From: Opisthorchis felineus
Lineage: Eukaryota; Platyhelminthes; Trematoda; Opisthorchiida; Opisthorchiidae
Direction of reading: 5' to 3'
Length of the DNA stretch: 64,000 nucleotides
Assembly: GCA_004794785.1 (NCBI GenBank)
Contig: SJOL01008829.1
Span: forward strand, 322,881-386,880
Shown here: one piece after another, positions 1 through 11,212 of the stretch
Numbering within the stretch: position 1 is the first letter of the stretch
How the letters are laid out: each line of letters begins with the position of its first letter
Program-made: the position numbers and the translations under genes
The notes under the pieces: generated by a model
Seen by the model: the letters and a program-made list of their open reading frames with translations, nothing else
What the model was told of the DNA's origin: nothing
The model's database searches: none

Positions 1-1198
1 TTTTTGTTCTGCTGACTGCCTCAACCTCACCAGGACGGTGTGCACTGTGTGGGGTGCCAAACGGCGGATCCACAAGTAGAATCCGAAGTTGATCCGTTTG
101 CTCCGCTTGAACTACGTGAATGAGATGTGATGACCGTTACTTACTTAGGCGCACGTATTTCAGTGTGTCAGGATACAAGAATGTTATCAGATACCGCGTT
201 CCTCACATCCAGTTGCCTTAAAAGTTACTTATTATAGGGCAAGACATTTACCTACTTATTTATTAATTTATCAATTTTCCATCACCTAATGTTGGTGGAT
301 TTTTAGGTTTCCATCAATCACCTTCAGATGCTTTAAACTTAGTTGGACATCCTTAATGACCGAGATACAATTAGGATTGCCGGTTGCTTTCCTTTTTTTC
401 CCTAAACAACCCTTATCTTTATGTTGTTTTTAATATAAGGTGCCTCAAGTATGTGTTGGCTTGGCCGTTCCACCATACTATGCTAATCTTCACAAATTTG
501 CTTCTGAGTTGCACATTAAGGGCTTGCCCGTTTTCTGATTGGATGATATTCTAAGTACCGTCCTCAGAAATTCGTCTCAATAAATACAATACCCTGACTG
601 TACAGAGAAGGTTTCCGATCATGTCCTCTTTTTGTCATAAATGGCTACAGCAAACCAAATATACAGGCAAAGCTCCAGTTGTTGGTTGGTTCCTGTGTTT
701 GTCATCAAATTCATCGAAGATTATTAGGCCACGACATCCCCTGTCCCAAGCGGATCTGTAACAAACATTGTGAAGCGTTCCGTTGATTTTTCATCAAACA
801 ATAACTCACAAAATAAACGACCATTGATGGTCACACAACTACGCAAATGAAGTGCGTTAAAGATTGTATCATCAGAACGATGGGTGGTGTCGTTGTAGTT
901 GTAAATCTTTTCATGCGAAACTGCATATCAACAACGTTTACAGAATTAATCATCTTCTCAAAAAAAGCATTCACTTCATTATCTTTGCTAGTCATTGCTT
1001 TCCTGGCGGTGAGATATTTTTGAAGTTTTAATAAGGATCACATATCAGGGAAAACAAATGAATCATTGTATACCGTTGAGAAACTCAAACGAGCCTCAAA
1101 TGAACCCCTCTCTTTTTCTTCTCATTCTTTTCTTAATCCTTAACTGAATGCCATGCACAAGGTCGCATCATATTTAAGTCCAAAAACAACAGTATATC
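1..1198. other. No gene seen
   Basis: I see no long open frame, strong splice-site pair or recognisable repeat here. An isolated minus-strand GTAAGT donor near 130 follows about 19 open codons, but it has no pyrimidine-rich acceptor. The stretch is read as intron or intergenic DNA. Confidence 0.5.
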
Positions 1199-1345
1199 TG
1201 TCATAAGGTTACTGAAATACCGTTGACGCTTGCAACCGGTTTCGCGCTTTTTGTAGAATCCCATAAACTAGAGATTTAGCTGGGATTCACTTTGGTCTTC
1301 CGTTGCACCAACTTATTACTCAAATGAGTATATTCGGCAAACAGC
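1199..1345. repeat. Two decayed fragments of repeat family 1, head to head
   Basis: Positions 1200-1258 match 19986-20045 (tcataaggtt, then accggtttcgc), the part that carries the 3' side of the family-1 hammerhead on the minus strand. Read on the minus strand the GAAACCGG core survives, but the cleavage-site base is T and the CTGATGA half is gone. Positions 1271-1345 resemble, in the opposite orientation, the cactcatttgcaaac to cagctgaatc segment. Homology is judged by eye and is weak in the second part. Confidence 0.4.
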
Positions 1346-2744
1346 AAACAACAATGACGTTTTTGGTAAACAAACTTCAGGAAACTTCCACAAATTCAGC
1401 TCCATACTTGTATTTTCACAGGAAGTACAGAGCGACATGCAGTTCCGTTTTGCCTGGAACCAACTACTCCTAGTCGTGTTACACATTTCTCAGTAGACAG
1501 AATGTATGTTCTTCACCGGTTTGTTGTCCGCGATCAGTCGTTAATTTTTCGTGGTGGATTAAGGAACGCTATTGGGTAGTACTTCTGGAATCAAAGATGC
1601 TTCTCTCTAGTGACCGACGAAATTAGGCCATATTTTGACAACTTGTTTTGCCAAAGCATCTGACCAAATAGTGCCTCCTTTCCTGCCAGACGTTTAAGCG
1701 TAAGCCATATTTTGAAAACCCTGCATACTGCGACAGTCAAATGAATATGTTAGACACGAATCATCAGGTATCGGGCATCACTTAAGTGTCCACTCAATAC
1801 AAGGATGTTGAGAGCCATCTGGCTCCGATATTGTCGAGATATTTCGAATCTCCTGATCTCCTGATAGGGTAAATTTGTAGCTTCCACAGCCAACCGTGTC
1901 CGACTTATTACCATGACTACTACAGCAACCGGACCAAGACATTTATGCGAGCTGTTATGACCCCCACAAGGTGCAAGTGAACTCGACTATGCGTTGCCAC
2001 CACGAGGTACATTGCTGCCAGGCCGTTGAGTCCGGGGTGGTTATGAGAGCATTGCAGCGCAATAATAAATTTAGATTTATCACCTTGATGTACACAAACA
2101 AAATGACAGTGACGCATCAATACCTGAAATCTGGGGTCAGTGGTTGCAGGCATCTGCACAACACTAAAGAACAAATCTGGAGCCACGGTGAACGCCAGGT
2201 AGTTGTAATGGTTTTTGGGTTCCACATATCTAAACAGTGGTATGTGGACACATTATTTGTTAGGACCATGAAAACAAACAGCAGGAGAAAGCCATTCAAT
2301 TTCATTCTAGTAGCACCAAATCATCAAAGATAATTTTTAAAACGTATACCAACTTGATTACGACAGATGGGCTTTACGGTAAAAAGCATATATCAAGCCC
2401 ACTCCAAGCGTATGTGTGTCAGATATGTTTATCGTCTGCAAGGAAAACGATTCTAGTTGTTCCATGCCAAACAACAGTCAAGAAATCGACGCGTGTCCAA
2501 ATAATAATAATGAATAAAAGTGCCCACGTTTTGTGTGATTCCATTGAAACTGTTTTGCGGGATGCAAATGTTGAGTGCCTTGCTTACACTGACTGCCATG
2601 AGATAGTCTCCACCGAGAATTCTTCGTGAGTCCAGTCATCCCAGTTGATGTATCCATTAGGGCAAAATCCAGAATCTGCCTAGAGAAATATGTTTCATGC
2701 GTTGCAAATGTAAGCGTTATAACCTTATACATTATATTTTGCAG
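1346..2744. other. No gene seen; chance-length open frames
   Basis: Both strands are open for 90-120 codons between about 1920 and 2780, including mutually overlapping frames. None shows a recognised motif, and lengths are within chance at about one stop per 16 codons. Confidence 0.45.
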
Positions 2745-2924
2745 GTTACTTCGTTTTATCGCAAAAGTAGTAGAGAATGTTATCAAGTCCGTTGATCTCC
2801 ATATTTCGTTTTACAGACCATGCACCGAAGTGCAGTGTTTTCAGCTGATACAGCTTCTTTCAACAACGATATGTTTATGGGATAAAGAATATCATAAAAG
2901 GCGAAAGATTCAGCTGACATTCAG
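2745..2924 (+). CDS. Candidate internal exon, unknown product
   Basis: A 180-bp segment lies between acceptor ATTATATTTTGCAG and the near-consensus donor TTCAG|GTGAGT. Only one of the three frames is open: one base, 59 codons, two bases, so the exon keeps phase. The peptide begins LLRFIAKVVENVIKSV and ends in the basic stretch WDKEYHKRRKIQLTF. I recognise no domain, signal peptide or clear membrane segment. No neighbouring exon could be tied to it by phase. An open frame of this size between two good splice signals is suggestive but can arise by chance in 64 kb; transcript evidence would decide. Confidence 0.33.
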
Positions 2925-3429
2925 GTGAGTATCCTTTGAAAACCAAACTGTAAATGAGTGTAAGGGGATAGTGTCTTATTTTCCGATGACACATTGTTGA
3001 GGTAGTAGAGTAGAAAAATTGCAGTTGAGCGGGAAGATGCGACAAGCGGCTTTTCAAAGACATCATACATAATACGTAACCAATCTGTGTTTATTGTTCT
3101 TGATATAATAGCGATGCTCATCTGACGTGATGTGAAATAATTCATTCTGCGTGACAAGGCATGCTTTCGCTTGTGTTAAACGTATCCTCGAATAAGCCTC
3201 AAACTATCTACCGCATACGACTGTGATCCGGCAAAACCTCATTAAATATGACAGCCAACATTTCAAAGGACAACAATGGCCACAGTCTGATGAATGTGCA
3301 GATATATGCTGAATACAAAACTGAATAGCCGGCTGGCTAATTTGAAGTCTACTAAACAGGGAGACCGTCAGTTTTGTATCCGCTTTATATTCGATTTATG
3401 CGACCAATAATCCTAAGAATTTCAAGGCA
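2925..3429. other. No feature seen
   Basis: Short overlapping open frames only. If the exon ending at 2924 is real, this is the start of its downstream intron. Confidence 0.4.
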
Positions 3430-3735
3430 TCAAATCGTATTGCGATATCTCGAATATTATACCAACTGAAGTGTGAGGCGGCCTGGTGCAGCGCATATCG
3501 TTTCTTAAAAAACATCATAAATGAGGGATTAAGCGGGGTTCCAGGTGATTCTCCCGCAAAACCAAACTGGTTTGCAAATGAGTGCATTTCGCTAATTTCG
3601 TGCAATTTGGGTTCACTTAGAACATGAGGTTGACAAAACTCGGGAACTGCGCCTACCTGATGAACCTTGAGAAGGGCGAAACCGGTCGTGGGCTGTCGAC
3701 GATTTTTAAGCAACCTTATGAGTGGTTGATTACGC
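3430..3735 (-). repeat. Repeat family 1, nearly complete monomer (about 300 bp)
   Basis: On the minus strand this copy runs from accactcataaggttgct through cagcccacgaccggtttcgc, catcaggtaggcgca and aaattgcacgaaattag to the cgcctcacacttcagttgg segment, ending near 3436 at atatcgcaatac. The order matches the copy at 19892-20192 over most of its length. An incidental minus-strand frame gives HEISEMHSFANQFGFAGE, close to [18 protein letters not shown] of the 20.1-kb copy. From memory, such peptides recur in hypothetical proteins of Clonorchis/Opisthorchis, which suggests a high-copy family; I could not check this. The frame is not regarded as a gene. Confidence 0.75.
3651..3693 (+). ncRNA. Hammerhead ribozyme motif, repeat family 1 copy A
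   Basis: Parts in order: helix I 5' strand GCCTAC (3651-3656); core CTGATGA (3657-3663); helix II ACCTTGAGAAGGGC (3664-3677); GAAA (3678-3681); CCGGTC (3682-3687); helix I 3' strand GTGGGC (3688-3693). Helix I pairs along all six positions, one being a G-T wobble. Helix II forms four pairs closed by a GAGA loop, but its first pair (10.1-11.1) is an A-C mismatch. Helix III would be the palindrome ACCGGT, too short for a stable monomer, as in hammerheads that work as dimers. Predicted cleavage is after C3687. The core is intact; activity is untested and the mismatch may weaken it. It lies antisense to the repeat's incidental reading frame. Confidence 0.65.
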
Positions 3736-6700
3736 TCAAAATATACTTTTTTTCGGAGACCCTAACAGGTTATTATACATCTAAGGTTGATTACGGGAAG
3801 CGGGACGCTTAGGCTTATAACTTGGAATATATTCTTTGCAGTAAATATTTCTCATACGTTTCAGTAGCCATAAAATACAGATTATTCCGCGAACTTAAGC
3901 GCTAACTCGCTGATGGACTCAAAAAATAGGAAGTGTTGCCTGCGAGAGATTGGGAAAAATGAGGTTTCAAACCGTGATTTACAGGATAGGCCATACGTAG
4001 TTTAACGTCAGAAGGAACCCCTGGAATAAACGTACAGAAATTCCGCCTAATATAGTAAGCTCTTCAAGCAGGAGCTTGATGTATTATCGACCCCCTGTAA
4101 TGAAAATTTCAGCGAAAGTTTACAACAGTTTTACAAAATCCCTATTATTTATGGACTGCGCCGAGGAACGCACATCTTTCGAATACCTTTCTCGATATTT
4201 TTACAGAAAACTTAATTAACAAATGGGTCTTGAAGCATCATATTTATATCCGTTCAACTACATCAGGCTTCATTCAGTTAACCTCTACGTACATTGCAAT
4301 TTGTTGTTGGCCAACCTCTTTGTGAATTCTATCAGTTGTTTCCATTTTCGGTCAACAATTAATGAAAATCTCCATCTCGCCGTGGCATTTTATTTTGAAA
4401 ACGGTTTTGGAAAACAGCGATCCGTATAGAAGTGAATAGTCTCAGGGATCGTAACGTTAACCATCTGCGACAGTGACAATGATAGTACGTGTGACAGTGA
4501 GTGGCAAATGGAAGTAGGTTTTGGTCCACGAAAACGTAAGAGACACATCTAATTTGTGGTGGGCTATATCAAACAAACGAAATGAGGCTGCAGCCCAGGG
4601 ATGGGAGCAAAGCGAGATCACCCAAGTTCTCTTACGCAGCTCTGTCAGAGGAAATGCAGGTTATATTATAATATAATGCATAATATAAAAGATCGAAGAT
4701 CTAATATAACATGAAAATGTATAATGTATGACAAAATTTATTTGGGATGATGAGGAAACTGTAACCATTTTTCGGAAAGTACTGTTTAGATGGATAGTCC
4801 TAATTTTTCCTTCCAAAAAGCGCAGTGCTCATTGATAAAGTTCTGGACTTCGCGAGGCCTAGACGAGAAGGGTCTAGCCTTCGTATACGCATGCGAAGTA
4901 TCTTTTCACACACACTCTCATGGACCATCAGGCATATATGCTTTAACGGAAGTAGGGATGTTAAGGAATACTGGTAACACAAAGAGGTACATAAGTTTTT
5001 GTCACAATTGCATTCTTTGCATTTGTAGATGGATGTCATGTAACAGTGAAGTGGAGTATCGGCCTAAAATCTGTGCTGAAGAAGAAGCCATAACCAGGCA
5101 GGCTCCTAATAGAAACAACAAATCACCCATTAAAACCCGAATAGTATTGAGCTCGCATTGAAAAAATGGCAAGACGCCCTTTCGGAGCGTTTGGAACTTC
5201 TGAGTTGCTCATCAGGCTATAGTTAACAAACGTTTTCTGTTGAAACGGTTATATTGTCCGTGCTTTGAAATACGTTAATGTTCCAGAATGAATGCCTACT
5301 TGGAAGTCTATTTGGTTAATGTTCGTATAAGAGACGCCGGCGGTAACATGAATAACATATTAAGAGCGGTGTGTCTCATTAGTTGTAATTCACGTCTGAC
5401 AACTGATTGTTCATTAATTCCAATTCATACAAGGCTTGCTAAGCCAGTAGATTTTAGGGACATTTCAAATAGAATCAGTGTGCCGTATTCATCAAAATCC
5501 TATTTATTCCCATCACTGACGTAGCACATCACAAACAGTTTGATGACTAACAATGTCAACGCGCAATCACAGATACCTATTTGTTTCATGCCCTTTCCAC
5601 TCAGCAGCTAACCTGAGATTATTCCGGAATCAACAGCTTTAATGATTGACTTATATATCAGGTCAAGTAGTAAATACGTGGTCATCAGATACACTTCAAA
5701 TTTTTCCGTTTGCACCGGCTAAGTTTAGTCAACTCTTTTATGTGGAAACTTTAGATTGGTGTACAATTATATTGCCCCCCTCATGCTCAAAATTAGTTTA
5801 CCAAGAAAGTTGGCGAAATTGGCCTAATTTGCGGAGAGAACATCCGACTGCCACTGGGCGGTCCTAAAAGCGGGTCACGGACAGCGGACAAAAGAAAGCA
5901 CCGGAACACCACACGTAGTAGATTGTCCAAATAAGAAACAAATGAAAAGTTTTAAATGTGGAAATTAGAATTTAATCACCTAAAAAAACTATGACGGAAG
6001 TGTAGCGCTTCAACGAAAGTCGCAATTAACTTAATAGAGCTCCAAACAAAAGCAGGCCAGTAGAAACGCGTAGACACATGACTGTAAGGAAGGGGAAGCA
6101 AACAGCACAACGCAGAGAAACCATACATTTTGCAGGTTGCCAAGTCACAGTCGGTTCGCTTACCTACTTCGCAGCTTTCAATTTGCATGGACGAATTTGA
6201 CTTCTCTCAACACTATATAAATTCAATATATGATTAATGGACTAAAATTTGAACGGTTTTAACTCTGTAATATGCTTGAAACTATCACTGAAATTTCCAG
6301 GCTTTGATAACCAAACTATGTGTTTATAGTTAATTACCAAATATAAACAGTTAACTTTTGCTTGCTCCGTGCATGGTATTAAATTATGCAAAAATGAAGT
6401 AATTGTAGAGGGCCAGGCATTGATATCAAGTGAAATCAATTGTTTATCTAGTGTCTTAACCGTTTGTAGAGACGCTAACCATAAAATTCAGACTGAATTT
6501 CTTTCTGTAGATATTGTTTGCAGCCTCAAAAGGTGTTGGCGTTCAATGTGTAGCAAAAGTCAGCCTAATTGGTTTGCACTTCCTATAAGTTACGCCTCAG
6601 ATTAAAAGCAGTCCAAAAAACCAGTATGCCTGCTCATAACTGAGGTATTGGGTATTCATCACATAAGCGCCTTGTGTACCATCAGAAATGTTCGCAGCTT

Positions 6701-9700
6701 TCTTGAAAACGATACTGAGGCCGCAAAAAATGCAAAGACTGGACTCTGTGGTTGAGGCTGTCTTATACTGAATACAAAATAAGAAAATTTGGAATCAAAA
6801 CTAGCAGCTCCAGGCTACTCACAAAAACTGTCTATTCAAATTTGACGGTAAATTAGACAACCGAAAAGGGATAGAAACTGCATGAAAAATTCCTCCTGCG
6901 GTTTTATCGACCCAAGTTTATGAGACAGTTTTCGTCCATGCTGACCACTTCAGTAATATCTCGGATAGACATGGGACACGACAACAACCCGCAATTTGTA
7001 ACACCTCACCTGACCAGCATGGACAGGTTTTAATCAGCACAGCATATGAGCCTGTTAGAATGTGATACAAGTCCTGGTTTTATTCAACAACCTGTGGTCA
7101 GTTTAGTTTGTGGTACGGAAACACAAAACCGCTAGGTCAGGTCCACTTCAGCGGACGACCGTAAATAAACCATGCAAACTTTAGCAAACCAAATTTATCT
7201 GGGAAGCATTCTGTCCTGTGAAGATCCAGCCAAATGAGATATAAAAATATACAGACTCTCCCCCATCACCAAAAACATGCAAAATGAACATGCGCGACCG
7301 AACTAAGGCATCGAGTTTTTTGAAGACTTAAAAGATAGGTTTTTTATCACAATGCACCCTGTAGAAAAGTTCCAGTTTTTATGCCAGTCCTCACCTAACT
7401 TAAGGCAACATATAGTCATACTATGACGCACTCAAAATAATAACGATAGTTATTCAAGGCAGAAAATGCATTTTGCCGGTGAGCAGAAAGGCAGTACTTT
7501 CAAAAGGTACCGGCAAGAAAGATTGAAAAACATGAAAATGTCATCTACCGGAAGCATGCCGACTTGGATGCTGTCTAGTCGCTTACAAATGGGAGCATTT
7601 GCTCGCATTCAGACAGGCTAGCAACCAGCGCACAGTAGCAACGAACTCAACTTTGGGGACAGATGTAGGCTTATTTGTGTATAATTCTGAAAATAAGACA
7701 GCAGTATCAAAAGGGTCGGAAAGAATTCAGTAACCAGGAGTAGTTGAATAACTAGATGTTTTGCTACCAACGTCAAAATCTACCAGTTCATGTTGGCGCC
7801 CAGATATTGTTTTGCTCCGATGGTTGGTGATATGACTAAAACAAAATACGTCGAACATGAAATGCAACGGAAGCAGTAGTAATAAAATGAAATCAGCGGA
7901 ACGTCTTTCATGGTACAATTGATTTTTTTACATTTTGCAAGACATGACATTGTGCTGCTCATCTGTTTGCTCGACCAATGTGCAGATGAACATTAAACCA
8001 CTAGGCTGAGCAGTAGACCTGTTGTGATCATTCCCTGCATACTATTTACAAAGGGAATCTCATCGTACTTCATCGGTGATGCAACCTCAGCACACCATAT
8101 GGGTTTTAACTAAAGCAACTTCTGCACCCGAGGTGCAGCAGAAGCCCATTTTTTCTTTCAAGCTCAGCGAAAGGATGAGGGTATTCCCACCTTCCTGGGA
8201 ATACTTTATCAGCCTTTCAACGCAAGTGCTCAGTGTTCAGTTATATTGTAGACTTCAAGGTCCCTAACTGGGTTTAAACTCTTCCGTTCCTACAGTCACC
8301 TGTTGAGCACATCCTCCATTCAAGGCCTCTTCCTTTTTTCAACTGCGCCCAGCACCCTACTGAACTGCTATTGTTTAAAACTGCCCAAAATTTAAGAGGC
8401 TTTGCTGAACCCATGTAGAGATTGGCGCGCAGCCTCTAATTACCTTGGACATTAGTAGTTGCTCGTAATAGTGGGCTTAGGAAAATAACTATCCGGTGTC
8501 CACCAAAATGGCTTTATCAGTCCTTCAGGAATCGGTCTATCTTGTGTACGACCCATCCGCAGGCAGGGCTAATTAGCACCCTGTTTTCTGGTGGCGCGCA
8601 GAAAAAACAAACAAAGAGCGTTTGCGTTCAAGACAGAATGTGTCTTTAGTCAAGTGTGCTTCCTTAAATTGCATCGCTGCAGGTAATGCTAGAGATTTTC
8701 TTTCACCAACCAAACCATGACATCATGAAATGCTAAGGAAAATTTATCACATGCGTTACCCGGCAAACGGGGCAAGCACGACAGCAGTTTAACTGCTCCG
8801 CGAATGTATCAAGAAACCCATCAAAATACGCCATCCCCTGCAAAACATGGATAGCTTTGAATATTTTGTGTTAGTGTGGTGATGTTAATCACATTATTAG
8901 CAATTACAATAACCTCTAGTATCAGGGACTGTGGTGATGGTAATAAGCTTTAAGTTGTAAAAAGCATCCAGGAAGATTTTTTAGTCAAGTTTAAGGCACC
9001 TGAAAGCAAAAACTACATAGCACAAAACAAGGATTCAGGCTACTCATCCAGAGAGTGGATGGAAAATTAAGGGTTTAGTTGGTTTTGTCTCACACAGTGA
9101 ACAAAAAATAAATCCAATAAAAGACGTTCGTAACATTCGAGCAGACCAAAAGGTCCAAAACGAACAATATATTCAAAGAGAGAACTCACTAAGACCGACT
9201 ACAAAAGCCCGGAATCATCTGTGCAAAACAGGCGCTGTTGGTGTGATTTATGGCTAACGCGCATTCGTCAGGAAGCATAATCCGGTTTTTTATTGGTCCA
9301 GAATGATATGGTTTTGATTCGTGCGTTCCTTTTCAGACAAGCTTATCATCATTGAGAATGGATGGCCTTGTCCGCATGATTTCTTTCTCCATCCTGTTTT
9401 ATTCCGCATCCACAGGCTTTGAAATTAAAAATATTGCATGTCAAACGAAAGTTCACCGGTCAGGACACTTTTCAGGTGTGATTGAATAAAGGCTTTTTTC
9501 CACTGGATTTTGAAAGCTGAAGTCTTGCTAATGTTGGATATACAAGTTAACAACTGCTTACGGTGTTGCATCACGTTAAAAATTCGAGTTGAATTCCCAC
9601 CTTGTTTTTCTCTTCTCCTGTAAACATTTCCAAGTTTTTTAATTTTGCATAGAATAGGCGCCTTTCAACTTCAAAGTAATTGACTATGAAAGCCCATTAA

Positions 9701-11008
9701 TAGGTATGCAGTTACAGTGGCGTTAAGTGTATCTCCCAGACAATTTTTTCATAATTTCCTGCCTTTTTAAAAAAATCGTAGGATGTTTACCACCTTCACA
9801 TCAATCGTCAACGAGGTGCAAATAGGTTGTCGAAGAGTAATATGCTGAATCAAGGGTGCTGCTCGTTCTTGCGAATAGTAGACAATATATATGAACAGAT
9901 TTTGAATTCGAATACGTCAGTGAAGTCCGCCTGTGAAACACAGACCATGGAAAACCTATTTCATTAAAGCAACATGCACTAGAAAAAAACAAATGATATC
10001 CACCATATACTACTGCTAATCATTTTGAACCCCACTGCTGCCTATTTCCCCGTCGCACTGCCTTACTGCGCGTTTCCCTTTGAGGTTAATTCGTAGACGT
10101 AAACTTAAAACATGTAACCTCAAGCGAAGTGGTTCCCAGCTGTTATGTCGACAGTTAAATACACGTTCGTTTGTCCTCCAACCAGACATCCGAGATGATC
10201 CCAAATATCTAGTTACTTTGTCAGGTTCACTGGTCAGTTTTGAGCGGAGAGGCTTCTTTCACGAGCACTCGTTTACGGCTATTATTACGGCTTCTCCCTC
10301 CGTGACGCACTGTACTGCAGAAGGCTACGTGCAGTTTTGGTCTTGCATCTAGCTGCAGTATAACCCTGGGTGATAAAAAGCATTTAGGATGCCATATCCC
10401 AAAACAGTACACTAATTGGATTTGAAACGACCAAGTGCAATCCACTTTGTATATGATTGCGCACTTTGCAAGGCCCGTAATTTAAAAGTCCAGGCTCACT
10501 AGTTTTATGATATTGCAGATGATGTTCAGTAACCCGGATAAATGCTCAACTACCTCTGGCAACTTAGAAATAACATTCACGCGCATGCCACGGATGAACA
10601 GCATTTTTTTGCATATCTTGGCCTCGGGTGTTTTTGTTTCTCAGGATTAACAAATAATGCTCAGATAAACAAACACTCGAATACATGAAACCGTTCAGAA
10701 TTTCCAGAAAGCTATAAAGAATTTACATAAGTTTACGAGTGCATACAATTGGAAAAGGGAAACATTTGCTGATGCACCCTTTCACCGCAGGTACAAATTT
10801 AGAATCATAAATGGAACGTTTGTCGAAACCACGATGTTTCTTGAGGGCGTGAAGGCAATTAATCGGCAAACTAGGCAACGTACCGTAGAAAGCCCGTTTA
10901 CCCAGCTACGAAAAGCAAGTTAGACTAGATTTAGGTCTATTCGTATTCTCGCTAGCAAATTTCAAAGACAACGGGTTTCATTTTATCTTTACTATGTTCC
11001 TTGTGCAG
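3736..11008. other. Long stretch without a supported gene
   Basis: Open frames occur at 4790-5161 (+, 123 codons), 5288-5524 (+) and 6369-6605 (+), none with a recognisable domain or splice pair. A perfect 16-base A/T palindrome, TTATATTATAATATAA, sits at 4661-4676. No copy of the repeat families was noticed. Intron or intergenic DNA is the simplest reading. Confidence 0.45.
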
Positions 11009-11176
11009 ATAAAGTTTACTTTTCAATGGGCTAATAAGCTACCTAAGTTCGATAACAACAACAACCACACAAATGAAGTTGCAATGAACCAACAGCTTGA
11101 TGGCTCGCGCGTTTTTATCGCTGACCGATCTTCCGTTACTTGTCAACTTTACATGTGGCGGAAAAAGGAAAAATGA
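11009..11176 (+). CDS. Candidate terminal exon, unknown product
   Basis: The acceptor TATGTTCCTTGTGCAG opens a single frame of 55 codons ending in TGA at 11174-11176, and AATAAA follows at 11207-11212, 31 bases after the stop. This order of acceptor, frame, stop and polyadenylation signal is what a 3' terminal exon should show. The peptide has an asparagine run (FDNNNNHTNEVAMNQQ), a middle part GSRVFIADRSSVTCQLYMW and a lysine-rich end (RKKEK). No family is recognised. A 3' untranslated region of about 50 bases would be short, and no upstream exon has been identified. Confidence 0.35.
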   Translation: MKFTFQWANKLPKFDNNNNHTNEVAMNQQLDGSRVFIADRSSVTCQLYMWRKKEK

Positions 11177-11206
11177 ATTAGGGCATTGTACGGTGATAAA
11201 GTGTTC

Positions 11207-11212
11207 AATAAA
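11207..11212 (+). promoter_or_regulatory. Candidate polyadenylation signal AATAAA
   Basis: Canonical hexamer 31 bases downstream of the stop of the candidate terminal exon 11009-11176. Isolated AATAAA hexamers are common in DNA this A/T-rich, so its weight comes only from the position. Confidence 0.3.

Noticed and set aside
3396..3713. 105-codon minus-strand frame containing the HEISEMHSFANQF peptide as a protein-coding gene
   Set aside because: The frame lies in the non-coding repeat and recurs, broken, in other copies; it is explained by the repeat and its ribozyme.
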